Source: Dysidea avara
Taxonomy: Eukaryota; Porifera; Demospongiae; Dictyoceratida; Dysideidae
Assembly: GCF_963678975.1 (NCBI RefSeq)
Contig: NC_089274.1
Span: 6,064,001-6,128,000, forward strand
DNA length: 64,000 nucleotides
Reading direction: 5' to 3'
Position 1 is the stretch's first letter, and each line of letters opens with the position of its first letter. Made by a program: the position numbers and the translations under genes. Shown in pieces: positions 44,312-55,624 of the stretch. The notes below the pieces were generated by a model. It saw nothing but the letters and a program-made list of their open reading frames with translations, did not search any database and was not told the origin of the DNA.

Positions 44312-44843
44312 GTCTGTTTACCTAATTTATCACAAAAACCCGTAGTCAATCAAATTCACAGGCTTCACAGCAAGAACAGTGTTAGTTTCCAACAGTTTCT
44401 CAATTAGCCCACTTCATGTGTACAAATGCAGTTTACAAAAATTGAGAAACTTCAAGTGTTCAAAGTTGCAAACTCTGTGTACACAACCACAAATGGTTAT
44501 TGAGATAAGCAACTTATGTACTAGTGGTTCCCAAATGTGGAAACTCTGACAGTTAGAATGCTTCATACCACAAGTAATTAGCAAGCAGTTTCCAAATGTG
44601 GAAACTCAGTCAATTAACTTTTCAACCACAACAACCATACAAAGCCTTACAAATACACCTATTAATAGTTGTATGATGTCATAATTAACATACACCATAC
44701 AACACAGTTGGCATTCTTGCAAATCAATTATTATATCATAATCTTCTAAATATTAGACTTACGTATTTACAAATGTAGAGTTATAGATATATGTTATCAA
44801 AATAAATATTATAGTACAGGTGTCATTAATGTCACAGAACATA
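44312..44843. other. Unassigned, nothing recognised
   Basis: Contains a loose repeat of CCAAATGTGGAAACTC (about 44530 and 44592). No gene. Confidence 0.4.
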
Positions 44844-45094
44844 TGTGACCGGATTTGCGAAAAGGTACCTTTTCCACACATTTGACATACCAGCAAACAA
44901 AATGACATAACTGTTGACTCCTTGCACTGATTGACTTTCTTTTCGTATCACAATATAGCCACATACTGTAGGCATACTCGTGGAAAATTACAGTCACGTG
45001 CTTGCAATGATACAAAAGTTACAAAGTTTGAAAAGTGAAAAAATGGGTCACATTTTATGTGTGAAAAAGGTACCTTTTTGCAAATCCGGTCACA
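44844..45094. mobile_element. TGTGACCGG-type MITE, copy 1
   Basis: About 42-bp inverted ends starting TGTGACCGGATTTGCGAAAA, flanked by TA on both sides. Relatives are at 52758-52996 and 62824-63076, and a truncated end at about 52703-52750. Confidence 0.75.
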
Positions 45095-46573
45095 TATGTT
45101 CCTACATTTACCAGGTGGAAAGGATTTTTATTGGGCTTATATGAAGCTGTAGACACTTCTGGGTAGTGGCTGTTGTGCCACCAATCTCCCACCACCTTTG
45201 ACCTTCTATAGCTAGTCTTGCAGTGTGTTAATGAAGACATCAATGTCTGTATTATTATTATGCATACAATAACAATCATAATGAATATACACAATAATGA
45301 TAATTGTGGTACATCAACGTCATACATGCAACTCCAATATATTATCTGCATAATAGTAGCTTGCGTATAAAGTACATTAAAGTTTGAAAAAGTGAGGTTA
45401 AAAATTGCATCTCATGGCATGGCAGTGGTATTCATCTTAACACTGCAAACCTCTGTGGCCATTTTGTCTGTGTTCTGTTAACATGTGGCTTGAATACCAC
45501 GAGTGAAGTCGAGCCAAGCAATAAAGTGCTTTATTGGCACATCCTCAGCCGTAGGAATCAACCCAAAAAAAATATATTCCTTCATAAACATGTGCACTAC
45601 GCACACACACACACACATACACAAAATAGAGCAAAGCTTTTGGTCATATATCGCTATCCGTGAACCAGTTCAGACACCTCTGCGATACTCAGGTGCTAAG
45701 AGTCAGCCCATTCCAATCCTCCAGGGAAAGGACTAGTGACCCACATACAAGAACAACAACAACAACCTTTCCTGGAGAAATGCTCACATGTGCAAGTTAA
45801 GGTACGTAGAACTAGACTAAGTTATGAATCCAAGCTGTACGGTTCTTTGCATATTGCCAAAGGATCAAGCTGATACCTGATCTGTGTGTTCAGTAATTTT
45901 AGTGTCAAAATTTCTGGCTAAACAGATTTAGCCTTCTTTGTGTGATCCCAAGTATAAGCACACAATACAGTATGTGTGTGAGTATACATGCGTACATGCA
46001 CACACAGAGACACAGACACAAATATACACACAAAGGAATTCCAGTAGCTGCAGCTATTGCCACCTAGCAAACACACCACATATCACATCACACATGTACA
46101 CTGGACACACACTTATACTCTATATAGCGCATGTACACACATAGAAACCTAACCAATGTAAGTTGAATTAATGCACAGTAGTTCTGGATGGGAGATGTAT
46201 GAATCCTATAGTACATGCATAGAATGGTTGTTGGCAGGTCAAGTGCTGAGACTATGCTTTAACCTTTACATATGGTTCTAATATAACATACACAACACAG
46301 GACACATAGTGATATTTTGCACTCTAAATGCAAGGGTATATAGTCAAGGGTTTCTGAAGACTCGAAAGCCTCCTTTTTCCAGTATCAGAACATTTTAAAG
46401 TTAAAAGTTACGCCAAACGTAAGTTCTGGAGCTCTGCAGTAGCTATACTTGCACACTGGTGCTGCACTGCACTACTCCTGAGGATCACATACCACTAACA
46501 ATATGAATCAATCATTTCTTCAATAGGTATATCATAATATAATACATTATGAATCAGTGTTATGAATATTTAC
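45095..46573. repeat. CA-rich spacer with a short CA microsatellite
   Basis: CA repeats at 45602-45620 and a wider CA-rich stretch at about 45940-46140. The open frames here (45503, 45938) follow that composition. No gene recognised. Confidence 0.45.
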
Positions 46574-46756
46574 GTTGTGAATGCATGTGGATATTGGAAA
46601 ACAAGAGTAAAGACATCTGGATTTACTTTGACCATCAGCAGGGAAAGGAGCAAGAATAATGTTTATATTTGGAAGAAAGTTTTGCCAACCAAGACACTCA
46701 GACGTGGAGAAAGCAGGAATACTAAACATTAAAGTTGGTTGGCCATCAGTACGTAT
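46574..46756 (-). CDS. Candidate exon of an unidentified gene
   Basis: 183 bp, symmetric phase 0-0, with acceptor CTCTTCCAG and donor AAC|GTAAAT. Encodes a Cys/Trp/Phe-rich segment (IRTDGQPTLMFSIPAF, TSECLGWQNFLPNI). No family recognised and no partner exons found, so it is weakly supported. It could be chance. Confidence 0.25.
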
Positions 46757-47362
46757 CTGGAAGAGAAAGAATATTAGTTCTATATAGGCCTAGAACTGCA
46801 GTGTATATTTCAACTAGAAAGATGCATATGCACTAACTTTAATGTAACCACCTAGAGCTCAGTTTGCATATACATTCATAGGTGCTTCTAAGAGATCACC
46901 CCGTCTCGGATCACCCCAAACTTTCCCCAAAGATAATTTTTTTCTGAATCCCCATGGTCATTCCCTCTTGGCTATGCTCCTGACATATGCATTTGGTGAC
47001 AGTGGCAGCAGAGGGGAGCACAGAGAGGTTGGAGCCATTAACTTTAAGGGGAGAGGGGTAGAGTCCTACGATATTACCTTGCATGACATCATGAGTCTAT
47101 GACATGATTAAATACTGGCATGATTTTTGAATTGGCAGTTATATAATTATTAAATAGGTATGTATGTCTGATAGTCAAATAACTTGACAATATTTTTTTG
47201 TAAAGCCAAAGTGTCACCAACTTCAATTTCAAGGCACCTCAGTATATTTCAACAATTTCATGCCCTCCTATAAGAGGCATGCTATGCTAAGTGTCCATTG
47301 CATGCTGTTGTAATCACTAGTACAAACATAAACAAGTACGTACTACTCCAGCCTCCATTTGA
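46757..47362. other. Unassigned, nothing recognised
   Basis: No frame or repeat supported before the LINE start. Confidence 0.4.
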
Positions 47363-48431
47363 GTGTCAATAGTTTCTGTGAATGGTTCAATGTCTGGTTG
47401 GAGTGATGTAATAAGTGGAATACCTCAAGGATCAGTCTTGGGTCCTCTCTTCTTTGCAATTTTCATCAATGATCTGCCATCATTATTAAGGAATAAAGTT
47501 CTTTTATTTGCAGATGACACAAAAATATATTCCAGCATTAGTCGTGCTAACCCAATATCCTCCCTGCAAGATGATATTAAAGCTTGCATTGAATGGTCAG
47601 TAATGTGGCAGTTGCCTTTCACCATTTCTAAATGTAAAATACTACATATAGGTCAGTTTAATCCAAGATATTGTTATAAGATGGATGGGATGGACATTGT
47701 TAAGGTAAATGAGGAAAAGGATTTGGGGGTGTTGATTGATGGCAATCTCAAGTTTCATAGTCAGTGTTCGGCAGTGGTTAATAAGGCTAATAGACTTCTT
47801 GGCCTTATTAAACAGACCTTTTCGGATATTTCTGTAGATTCATTTACATGTTTATACAAATCAATAGTACGTCCTATTTTAGAATATGGTAACTTGGTTT
47901 GGGGACCTTACTATAAAACAGACATCCAAAAATTAGAAAAAATCCAACGGAAAGCAACTAGAATGATCAAATCTATAAGAAATCTTGACTACGAGGAACG
48001 ATTGAAAGTACTTAACTTGCCATCATTACATTATAGACGTTATAGAGGTGACATGATTGCTGTCTACAATATGCTACATGATAAGTATGATATAGACCAT
48101 TCTGATTTTTTTACTTTTTCACCCATTACCCATACCAGAGGTCATACATTTAAGCTATTTAAATATTTTTCAAGAACAGATGCCAGGAAATATTTTTTTA
48201 CAAGAAGAGTTGTTGAGCCATGGAATAATTTACCCCAAGAAGTAGCATGTGCAGCATCAGTTGATGATTTTAAGAAATTGATTGACCAATATTCATCTAA
48301 CACTATGTATAAATGTATGTAATTAGTCTACTTGTACTTTTTTTACCTGTTGATCAGGTGTAACAGGCTGTTTAGCCTTATAAATTACCTGTAATAAATA
48401 ATAATAAAAAATAATAATAATAATAATAATA
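47363..48431 (+). mobile_element. CR1/jockey-type LINE, 5'-truncated, with open RT C-terminal half
   Basis: A single uninterrupted 319-codon frame: VNGSMSGWSDVISGIPQGSV, LFADDTKIY (catalytic Asp pair), KDLGVLIDGNLKFHSQC, IVRPILEYGNLVWGP, LEKIQRKATRM and a YFFTRRVVEPWNNLPQE end, then a stop at 48322, a short 3' UTR and a TAA-repeat tail. The fingers and endonuclease are missing. The lack of stops and the long simple tail point to a fairly recent insertion, from a different family than the LINE at 4085. Confidence 0.88.
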
Positions 48432-48549
48432 TTTAAGCCTAGTTTCATTCCCAGATCTAGCTACCTCCGTCCCCCAAATTTTTCACATTCCTCAGCCTCT
48501 GAGTTCGCACTTGACACTGACAACCACACACAGTGAGCCACAGATATAT

Positions 48550-48585
48550 CATAGATTATCTACTCACCTGGGTAGATAATCTATA
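48550..48585. mobile_element. 36-bp fold-back element with 7-bp target duplication
   Basis: CATAGATTATCTAC and GTAGATAATCTATA pair around an 8-nt loop (one mismatch at the outermost base). GATATAT lies on both sides (48543-48549, 48586-48592). Same end type as 25644-25692 and 54860-54899. It lies 12 bp from the border of composite copy B. Confidence 0.75.
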
Positions 48586-49370
48586 GATATATGATATCAA
48601 GACACACGGTAGTGTGTCGTGCGGCCCAAGAAGCCGGCGCGTAACACCCGTGAGTATATTGACAGGAAGAAAGAAAACGCAATTTTCGCACCTCCGTAGC
48701 TCTGTGCTTCCTTGCCGATTTTTGCTGTGGACATGCCCTCCAACTGCAGCACTCCACATTCCAAATTTGAGCGAAATCGCTTCGCGCGTTCCCGAGATAT
48801 GCGACTTCAAAAATTGGCTCAGTTTCTTCGTGTTTTTTCTTCTTTTTCTTTTTCTTGTCGCACACTTACAAAAACTGCTATAAAACTCGAACGCCATATC
48901 CGATTGCCTTACAATTTGGCACACAGAAGGGGGATATAAAGGCGCATCTCGGTACCAACTTTGGCTGGAATACGATGAACAGGCAAAGAGTTATGAGCGA
49001 TTATTCACGAAAAATAACACCAATATGTTGTCACGCCTACAGGGTTAACCGCGTATGGGAAGAAGCTGAAAATTGGTGGGTGAATAGGTTAACTATTGAA
49101 CCTCAAACCGTTTGTGGTTTGAAAGAAATCAAGCTAAAAACCAGGAAGATACAACGAAAAAACCAACAGTGTGTAACAATTACGCGATCGAGATTAGCTA
49201 ATAAAAAAACGACTGCTTGCCACGCCTACCAGATAAACCGCTTGGGGTAATGCTTTGAAAATCGTTGTACAGATAGAGTAATCATCTCAGAAAGGCTCAT
49301 CAATGGTGTAGAAGAATCAGACTTAAAGCCACGGAGTTATAACACGAAATCCAAATTGGTGCAGCAAGTG

Positions 49371-49420
49371 CGAGATCGAGATACTCTAATAGAGCAGTCA
49401 TCCTAATAGAGCAGTCACCC
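49371..49420 (-). repeat. CTCTATTAGAG motif in copy B
   Basis: GATCGAGATACTCTAATAGAG is the reverse of the usual unit, followed by CAGTCATCCTAATAGAGCAG. Adjoins the array. Confidence 0.8.
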
Positions 49421-49424
49421 TGAA

Positions 49425-52400
49425 GAGAATTCAAGAGATCAGCTAGAAACTAGAAACCTGTATAGAGATCAGCTACACACAAGTCACCCTGTAGAGAGAT
49501 CAGCTAGAAGAAGTTACCTTGTAGGGAGTTCATGCAACTATGGAAAGGGATAGTTCAGCTAGAAAAAATCACCTTGTAGAGTTCAGCTACAAAGAAACCA
49601 CCATGTAGAGAGTTCAGCTACAAACAAATCGCCCTGTGGAGAGATCAATACAAGAAGTTACCTTGCAGAGAGTTCAGCTACAAAGAAACCATCATGTAAA
49701 GAGTTCAGCTACAAACAAATCTCCCTGTAGAGAGATTAGCTAGAAGAAGTTACCTTGTAGAGAGTTCAGCTACAAAGAAACCATCATGTAGAGAGTTCAG
49801 CTACAAACAAATCTCCCTGTAGAGAGATCGGCTAGAAGAAGTTACCTTGTAGAGAGTTCAGCTACAAAGAAACCATTCTTTAAAGAGCTCAGCTGCAAAC
49901 AAATCACCTGTACAGAATTCAGCTACAAATAAATTACCCTGTAGAAAGATGAGCTAGAAAAAGTTATCTTGTAGAGAGTTCAGTTACAAAGAAACCACCA
50001 TGTAGAGAATTCAGCTACAAACTAGTGACCCTGTAAAGACATCAGCTAGAAGAAGTTACCTTGAGAGAGTTCAGCTACAAAGAAACCATTATTTAAAGAG
50101 CTCAGCTGCAAACAAATCACCTATACAGAATTCAACTACAAACAAATCACCATGTAGAGAGATCAGCTAGAAGAAGTTATCTTGTAGATAGTTCAGCTAC
50201 AAGCAAATCACCCTGTAGAGAGATCAGCTAGAAGTTTACTTGTAGAGAGTTCAGCTACAAAGAAACCATATTTAGAGAGTTCAGCTTCAAACAAATCACC
50301 TGTAGAGAGTTCAGCTACAAACAAATCTCCCTGTAGAGAGATCAGCTAGAAGAAGTTACCTTGTAGAGAGTTCAGCTACAAACAAATCACCCTGTAGAAA
50401 GATCAGCTAGAAGAAGTCACCTTGTAGAAAGTTCAGTTACAAAGAAACTACCATGTAGAGAGTTCAGCTACAAACTAGTCACCTTGTAGAGACATCAGCT
50501 AGAAGAAGATACCTTGTAGAGAGTTCAGCTACAAAGAAACCATTCTGTTTAGAGCTCAGCTGCAAACAAATCACCTGTACAGAATTCAGCTACAAACAAA
50601 TCACCCTGTACAGAGGTCAGCTAGAAGAAATTACCTTGTACATAGTTCAGCTACAAAGAAACCACCAAGTAGAGAGTTCAGCTGCAAAGAAATCACCTTG
50701 TATAAAATTCTGCCACAAACAAATTGCCCTGTAGAAAGATCAGTTAGAAGAAGTTACCTTTTAGAGAGTTCAGCTACAAAGAAACCATTCTGTAAAGAGC
50801 TCAGCTGCAAACAAATCACCTATACAGAATTCAGCTACAAACAAATCACCCTGTAGAGAGATCAGCTAGAAGAAATTACTTTGTAGAGAGTTCAGCTACA
50901 AAGAAACCACCATGTAGAGAGTTCAGCTGCAAAGAAATCACCCTGTATAAAATTCTGCCACAAGCAAATTGCATTGTAGAAAGATCAAACAGATCTCCCT
51001 GTAGAGAGATCAGCTAGAAGAAATTACCTTGTAGAGATTTCAGCTACAAAGAAACCACCATGTAGAGAGTTCAGCTGCAAAGAAATCACCCTGTAGAAAA
51101 TGCAGCCACAAACAAATTGCCCTGTAGAAAGATCAGTTAGAAGAAGTTACCTTTTAGAGAGTTCAGCTACAAAGAAACCACCCTGTAGAGAGATCAGCTA
51201 GAAGAAGTTACCTTGTAGATCGTTCAGCTACAAACAAATCACCCTGTAGAGAGATCAGCTAGAAGAAGTTACCTTGTAGACAGTTCAGCTACAAAGAAAC
51301 CACCCTGTAGAGAGATCAGCTAGAAGAAGTTACCTTGTAGATCGTTCAGCTACAAACAAATCACCCTGTAGAGAGATCACCTAGAAGAAGTTACCTTGTA
51401 GAGAGTTCAGCTACAAAGAAACCATTTTGTAAAGAGCTCAGCTGCAAACAAATCACTTGTACAGAATTCAGCTATGAACAAATCACCCTGTAGAGAGATC
51501 AGCTAGAAGAAGTTACCTTGTAGATAGTTCAGCTACAAACAAATCTCCCTGTAGAGATCAGCTAGAAGAAATTACCTTGTAGAGAGTTCAGCTACAAAGA
51601 AACCACCATGTAGAGAGTTCAGCTGCAAAGAAATCACCCTGTAGAAAATTCTGCCAGAAACAAATTTCCCTGTAGAAAGATCAGTTATAAGAAGTTACCT
51701 TTTAGAGAGTTCAGCTACAAAGAAACCATTCTGTAAAGAGTTCAGCTGCAAACAAATCACCTGTACAGAATTCAGCTACAAACAAATCATTCTGTAGAGA
51801 GATCAGCTAGAAGAAGTTACCTTGTAGATAGTTCAGCTACAAACAAATCTCCCTGTAGAGATCAGCTAGAAGAAATTACCTTGTAGAGAGTTCAGCTTCA
51901 AAGAAACCATCATTTAGAAAGTTCAGCTTCAAACAAATCACCTGTAGAGAGTTCAGCTACAAACAAATCTCCCTGTAGAGAGATCAGCTAGAAGAAGTTA
52001 CCTTGTAGATAGTTCAGCTGCAAACAAATCTCCCTGTAGAGAGATCAGCTAGAAGAAGTTACCTTGTAGAGAGTGAAGCTACAAACAAATCACCCTATTG
52101 AAAGATCAGCTAGAAGAAGTCACCTTGTAGAAAGTTCAGTTACAAAAAGAAACCACCATGTAGAGAGTTCAGCTACAAACTAGTCACCTTGTAGAGACAT
52201 CAGCTAGAAAAGTTACCTTGTAGAGAGTTCAGCTACAAAGAAACCATTCTGTAAAGAGCTCAGCTGAAAACAAATCACCTGTACAGAATTCAGCTACAAA
52301 CAAATCACCCTGTAGAGAGATCAGCTAGAAGAAAATTACCTTGTAGATAGTTCAGCTACAAACAAATCACCCTGTAGAAAGATCAGTTAGAAGAAGTTAC

Positions 52401-52640
52401 TTTGTAGAGAGTTCAGCTACAAAGAAACCGTAAAGAGCTCAGCTGCAAACAAATCACCTGTACAGAATTCAACTACAAACAAATCACCCTGTAGAGAGAT
52501 CAGCTAGAAGAAGTTACCTTGTAGATAGTTCAGCTACAAACAAATCTCCCTGTAGAGAGATCAGCTAGAAGAAATTACCTTGTAGAGAGTTCAGCTACAA
52601 AGAAACCATCATGTAGAGAGTTCAGCTGCAAAGAAATCAC
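49425..52640. repeat. 3.2-kb minisatellite array with higher-order structure
   Basis: About 30-bp monomers of three main types alternate: AGAGATCAGCTAGAAGAAGT TACCTTGT, AGAGTTCAGCTACAAAGAAA CCACCATGT and AGAGTTCAGCTGCAAACAAA TCACCCTGT. Type order repeats in blocks of three to five monomers, so whole blocks have been duplicated. No coding frame. Confidence 0.9.
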
Positions 52641-52757
52641 CACTGCCCAAATTTCAAGGCAATAGCTCTTTCCAATCTGAAGTTATCAATTGTCAAAGTT
52701 GGCAAATTGGATGTGTGGAAGGCCCCTTTTCGCAAATCCGGCCACATATGTATTATA

Positions 52758-52996
52758 TGTGACCGGATTTACGAAAAAGGGTCTTCCACACACATCCAAT
52801 TCTATGAACTTGAATGACCATACCTTTATGCTCAAAGAAGATACTAACCTGAAATTTTGTTCATGTATTAACCTATGTTGTTACTCATCACTGTCCAAAT
52901 TTCAAGGCAATACTATTTTCCTATCTGACATTATGAACTGCCAACGTTCGTAAATAGGATGTGTGTGGAAGACCCCTTTTCGCAAATCCGGTCACA
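52758..52996. mobile_element. TGTGACCGG-type MITE, copy 2, inside composite copy B
   Basis: Ends TGTGACCGGATTTACGAAAA and TTTTCGCAAATCCGGTCACA with TA flanks. Directly before it (about 52703-52750) is the right end of another, truncated copy, so two copies lie in tandem. Absent from composite copy A. Confidence 0.72.
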
Positions 52997-53093
52997 TATA
53001 TAATTTGTACATTTACTGATAAAATATTTAAAGTACATCTACTTCATCTTTTCTTCTTCCTGTAGTAAAGAAAAAAAACAGGTTAAAAAAGTC

Positions 53094-53120
53094 CCAAAGC
53101 CGGCCATAGGCCGGCTTTGG
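53094..53120. repeat. Small conserved hairpin in copy B
   Basis: CCAAAGCCGGCC and GGCCGGCTTTGG, a perfect 12-bp stem around ATA. See 26872-26898 for the covarying counterpart. Confidence 0.8.
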
Positions 53121-53147
53121 GGTATACAAATACAAAAAGAAATGAAA

Positions 53148-53454
53148 TCTAATCCAAAACAGCCAAGCTGTAAAAAAGTGTGCTGCCCTCAGAAAGGCTA
53201 TGGTGAAAAAGATGTGAAATCCAAGGTGGCGGCCAAGAAATGGCTGTGATGGTAGGTTAATGGTAAAATTTTTAATAACGGCAATTCAGGTGAATTTTTG
53301 TGCCGCTTCACAAAATTCACCTGAATTGTCATTATTAAAATTTTTACCATTAACCTACCATCACTTGGCCGCCACCTTGGATTTCACATCTTTTTTCACC
53401 ATAGCCTTTCTGAGGGCCGCACACTTTTTTTACAGCTTGGCTGTTTTGGATTAG
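53148..53454. repeat. Long fold-back arms at one end of copy B
   Basis: Arms of about 148 nt meet at GTGCCGCTTCAC. The right arm has a small deletion relative to the left (near 53363). Both outer ends read AATCTAATCC/GGATTAGAT. Confidence 0.88.
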
Positions 53455-53594
53455 ATATTAACCCCACGTGATCCACTGCACTTTTCAATAAACTTAGTGT
53501 AGAGTCTACTCGTGACGAGATGCTGTAGTTGCCAATCTTCTCCTCAATTTGTCATACTGCCCTGATCTAGGTTTTAGGCTGCTTAGGGGGACTC

Positions 53595-54429
53595 AGGGGC
53601 GGATCTAGGATTTATAAAGGGGGGGGCTAAGTCAAGGTACTAATCTCTTGGGTAGAGGTGTTTCCCAGCATGCGAAGCATGCTGGAACTAGGGGGTCTGG
53701 GGGCATGCCCCCCCAGGAAAATTTTGAAAAATTGATGCTAAAATACTGCAATTTGGAGACATTTCCACATAAAATCCCTAATATTTTCTGCCTGTAGATA
53801 TTTTATATACTGCCTTTAGATTATAGGTATGGCTCTCTGAAGCATTTTGCTAATGGAAAAGTTTGGGTAGGTATGGACAACCAAGAATAGGTGCATGTTA
53901 GAATAATAATGTTGAAAGTAGAAAATTTTGAAATTTGAACAATACAAGATTGAATTTGAGAGCATTTTCAATGGTAATTGTGTACCTGAATTAAGTATTG
54001 CCATACATATTAACTACACAAGTAGATGAATGAAGCCCTTTTAACATGCAGACCAATGCACTTCATTGTATGTAGCTATAGGTGCAGGCAGATTTGGAAA
54101 AATTCCATAACAGAACCAACTACATGTTTCCAGTGAATGTTCTATTAGAGTAGTTAGCTGACTACTCTATTAGAGTATCTCGATCTTGTACGCCTCCAAT
54201 GCTGATCCTGGTCCTTGTTGCATAAACTTTAGCATAAATCCACTGATAATACTTTGGAAAGATGTTTATAAGGTGGTTTTATGAGTATTTGTATTATTAG
54301 TGATCATATAATTATGCTAAGACAAAATTTCATTATAATACTCAGCATATTGATCAAGTAAAGCCTAAATATGAAGGGGGGGGGGGGGGGGGGCTTCAGC
54401 CCCCAAAGCCCCCCCCTGGATCCGCCCCT
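53595..54429. mobile_element. hAT-like element with GGCGGATC ends (835 bp, 7-bp duplication)
   Basis: AGGGGCGGATCTAGG at the left, GGATCCGCCCCT at the right, and exact GGGACTC on both sides (53588-53594, 54430-54436). A run of 15 or more G near 54378 and the CTCTATTAGAG motif (54137-54188) are inside. No transposase frame. Confidence 0.8.
54137..54188 (+). repeat. CTCTATTAGAG motif in the hAT-like element
   Basis: Two units (ATGTTCTATTAGAGTAG, GACTACTCTATTAGAGTA) followed by TCTCGATCTTG. Confidence 0.8.
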
Positions 54430-54436
54430 GGGACTC

Positions 54437-54859
54437 TGATCTTTGGCTTACTCTCGTGACACAAGCAATTAAGTCTGGTTAGAATACTCTACACGTGATC
54501 AAAAACGGCGGTCAGAGGTCAAGCATTTTCCTTGACATACGTGTCTACTGTCATGGCAATTTTGCACGAACTGTTAAGACGGAACGGAAATTCGATGGCG
54601 CAATGTTAGCGCCGTTAAGTGCGTGAACCCAGGCGAGGCTTCTGGACATGTAGTGAAGACTCGACTGAAGAAAAGGAAGCGGTCTGACGTACGAGGGACT
54701 AACTACAGATTTCAGATGCCATGATAGATTCATTTTGTCTTAGTTTGACTCAGTTGACGTAATTTAAATGTTCTAGGCTCTAACTACCTCGCACATCAAC
54801 TGATCAGGTAGGTAGATAGCTACGGCTTGCGTGTGCTTTGATAATGTGCTGTGACGACC
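54437..54859. other. Unassigned, nothing recognised
   Basis: Somewhat GC-richer sequence; the minus-strand frame 54551-54733 has no recognisable motif. Confidence 0.4.
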
Positions 54860-54899
54860 CATAGATAATATATACCTCCGGAGGTATATATTATCTATG
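54860..54899. mobile_element. 40-bp perfect palindrome with 7-bp target duplication
   Basis: CATAGATAATATATACCTCC is followed directly by its reverse complement. GACGACC flanks both sides (54853-54859, 54900-54906). Third member of the small fold-back family. Confidence 0.88.
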
Positions 54900-55054
54900 G
54901 ACGACCATTACATTTGTTTGTTTTTGTAGTGATCAGTGACAAGGCACTTGGATTGGTTGCTTGGTTGATGAAATTGCAATCATTTGAAGATGTTACAGTA
55001 TCAAACGGGCCTTTAGATTTCATAGTAAGATTAAACAGTTGTATACATGCGGGA

Positions 55055-55143
55055 GTGTCTATTTTACGGACCGGACCGGACCGTCGGACCGGAAGTTCCT
55101 GCTTAGCAAGCTAGGTGTTTAGCAGGTCTATTTTACGGACCAC
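55055..55143 (+). repeat. About 90-bp GGACC-rich repeat, copy 1 of an inverted pair
   Basis: Begins GTCTATTTTACGGACC, then GGACC pentamers and AAGTTCCTGCTTAGCAAGC, and ends again with TCTATTTTACGGACC in the same orientation. Matches 59718-59816 in reverse. Confidence 0.75.
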
Positions 55144-55277
55144 ACCGGAAGAGGTATATAATTAAGGCATGTATTCACGTGGATCGATGCTTTCATGATC
55201 GTGCGTGCTTTTTGAATTCCGTGTGCAATGCTCGAGGGCGAGAGCTGATGTTTTCGTGGGTTTTCGGGCCCCATCAC

Positions 55278-55580
55278 AGGGGCGGATCCAGAGTTTGGAA
55301 AGAGGGGGGGCACCTTGCTGAAAAAAGTTGAAGAGCAAAAAAAAAAAGGTCACAACAATAATAGCTAGTTATTCTTTACCAAATATATTATATCATGTAT
55401 ATTATGTAAAATAAAATCCTATTAATTTTATAGCTTCATAAGTAAGCTACACTGCCTCATGAACATTGTGACTGCTTTATTAGAGTAATTGACTGCTCTA
55501 TTAGAGTATCTCGATCTTGTATGCAATTTCTTGAAGGGGGGGGGCATTTGCCCCAAATGCCCCATCCTGGATCCGCCATT
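55278..55580. mobile_element. hAT-like element with GGCGGATC ends (303 bp)
   Basis: AGGGGCGGATCCAGAG and CTGGATCCGCCATT are inverted copies; the flanks CCATCAC and GCATCAG match at 5 of 7. Contains the motif at 55470-55518 and a GGGGGGGGCATTTGCCCC hairpin. Confidence 0.68.
55470..55518 (+). repeat. CTCTATTAGAG motif, best-preserved copy
   Basis: GACTGCTTTATTAGAGTAATT, GACTGCTCTATTAGAGTA, then TCTCGATCTTGTATGC. Two units plus tail. Confidence 0.85.
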
Positions 55581-55624
55581 GCATCAGAGCTAGTGGTGCT
55601 CAGTAGCTATCTCAGCTTAATGTA

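Larger units (their letters stand above)
48598..53454 (-). mobile_element. Composite fold-back/minisatellite element, copy B (4.86 kb)
   Basis: Inverted relative to copy A (26523-28864), with identical termini (CAAGACACACGG...GGATTAG) and AT on both sides (48596-48597, 53455-53456). Order: conserved 0.77-kb segment, CTCTATTAGAG motif (49371-49420), large array (49425-52640), MITE insertions, AT-rich stretch, hairpin (53094-53120), 300-bp fold-back (53148-53454). It is twice as long as copy A mainly because its array is three times longer. Confidence 0.85.

Noticed and set aside
45938-46144. Cys/His/Thr-rich frame
   Set aside because: Produced by CA-rich low-complexity sequence.
49425-52640. 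Possible CRISPR-like array (regular short repeats)
   Set aside because: Units are contiguous variants of one another without unique spacers, no cas genes are near, and the genome is clearly eukaryotic. It is a minisatellite.
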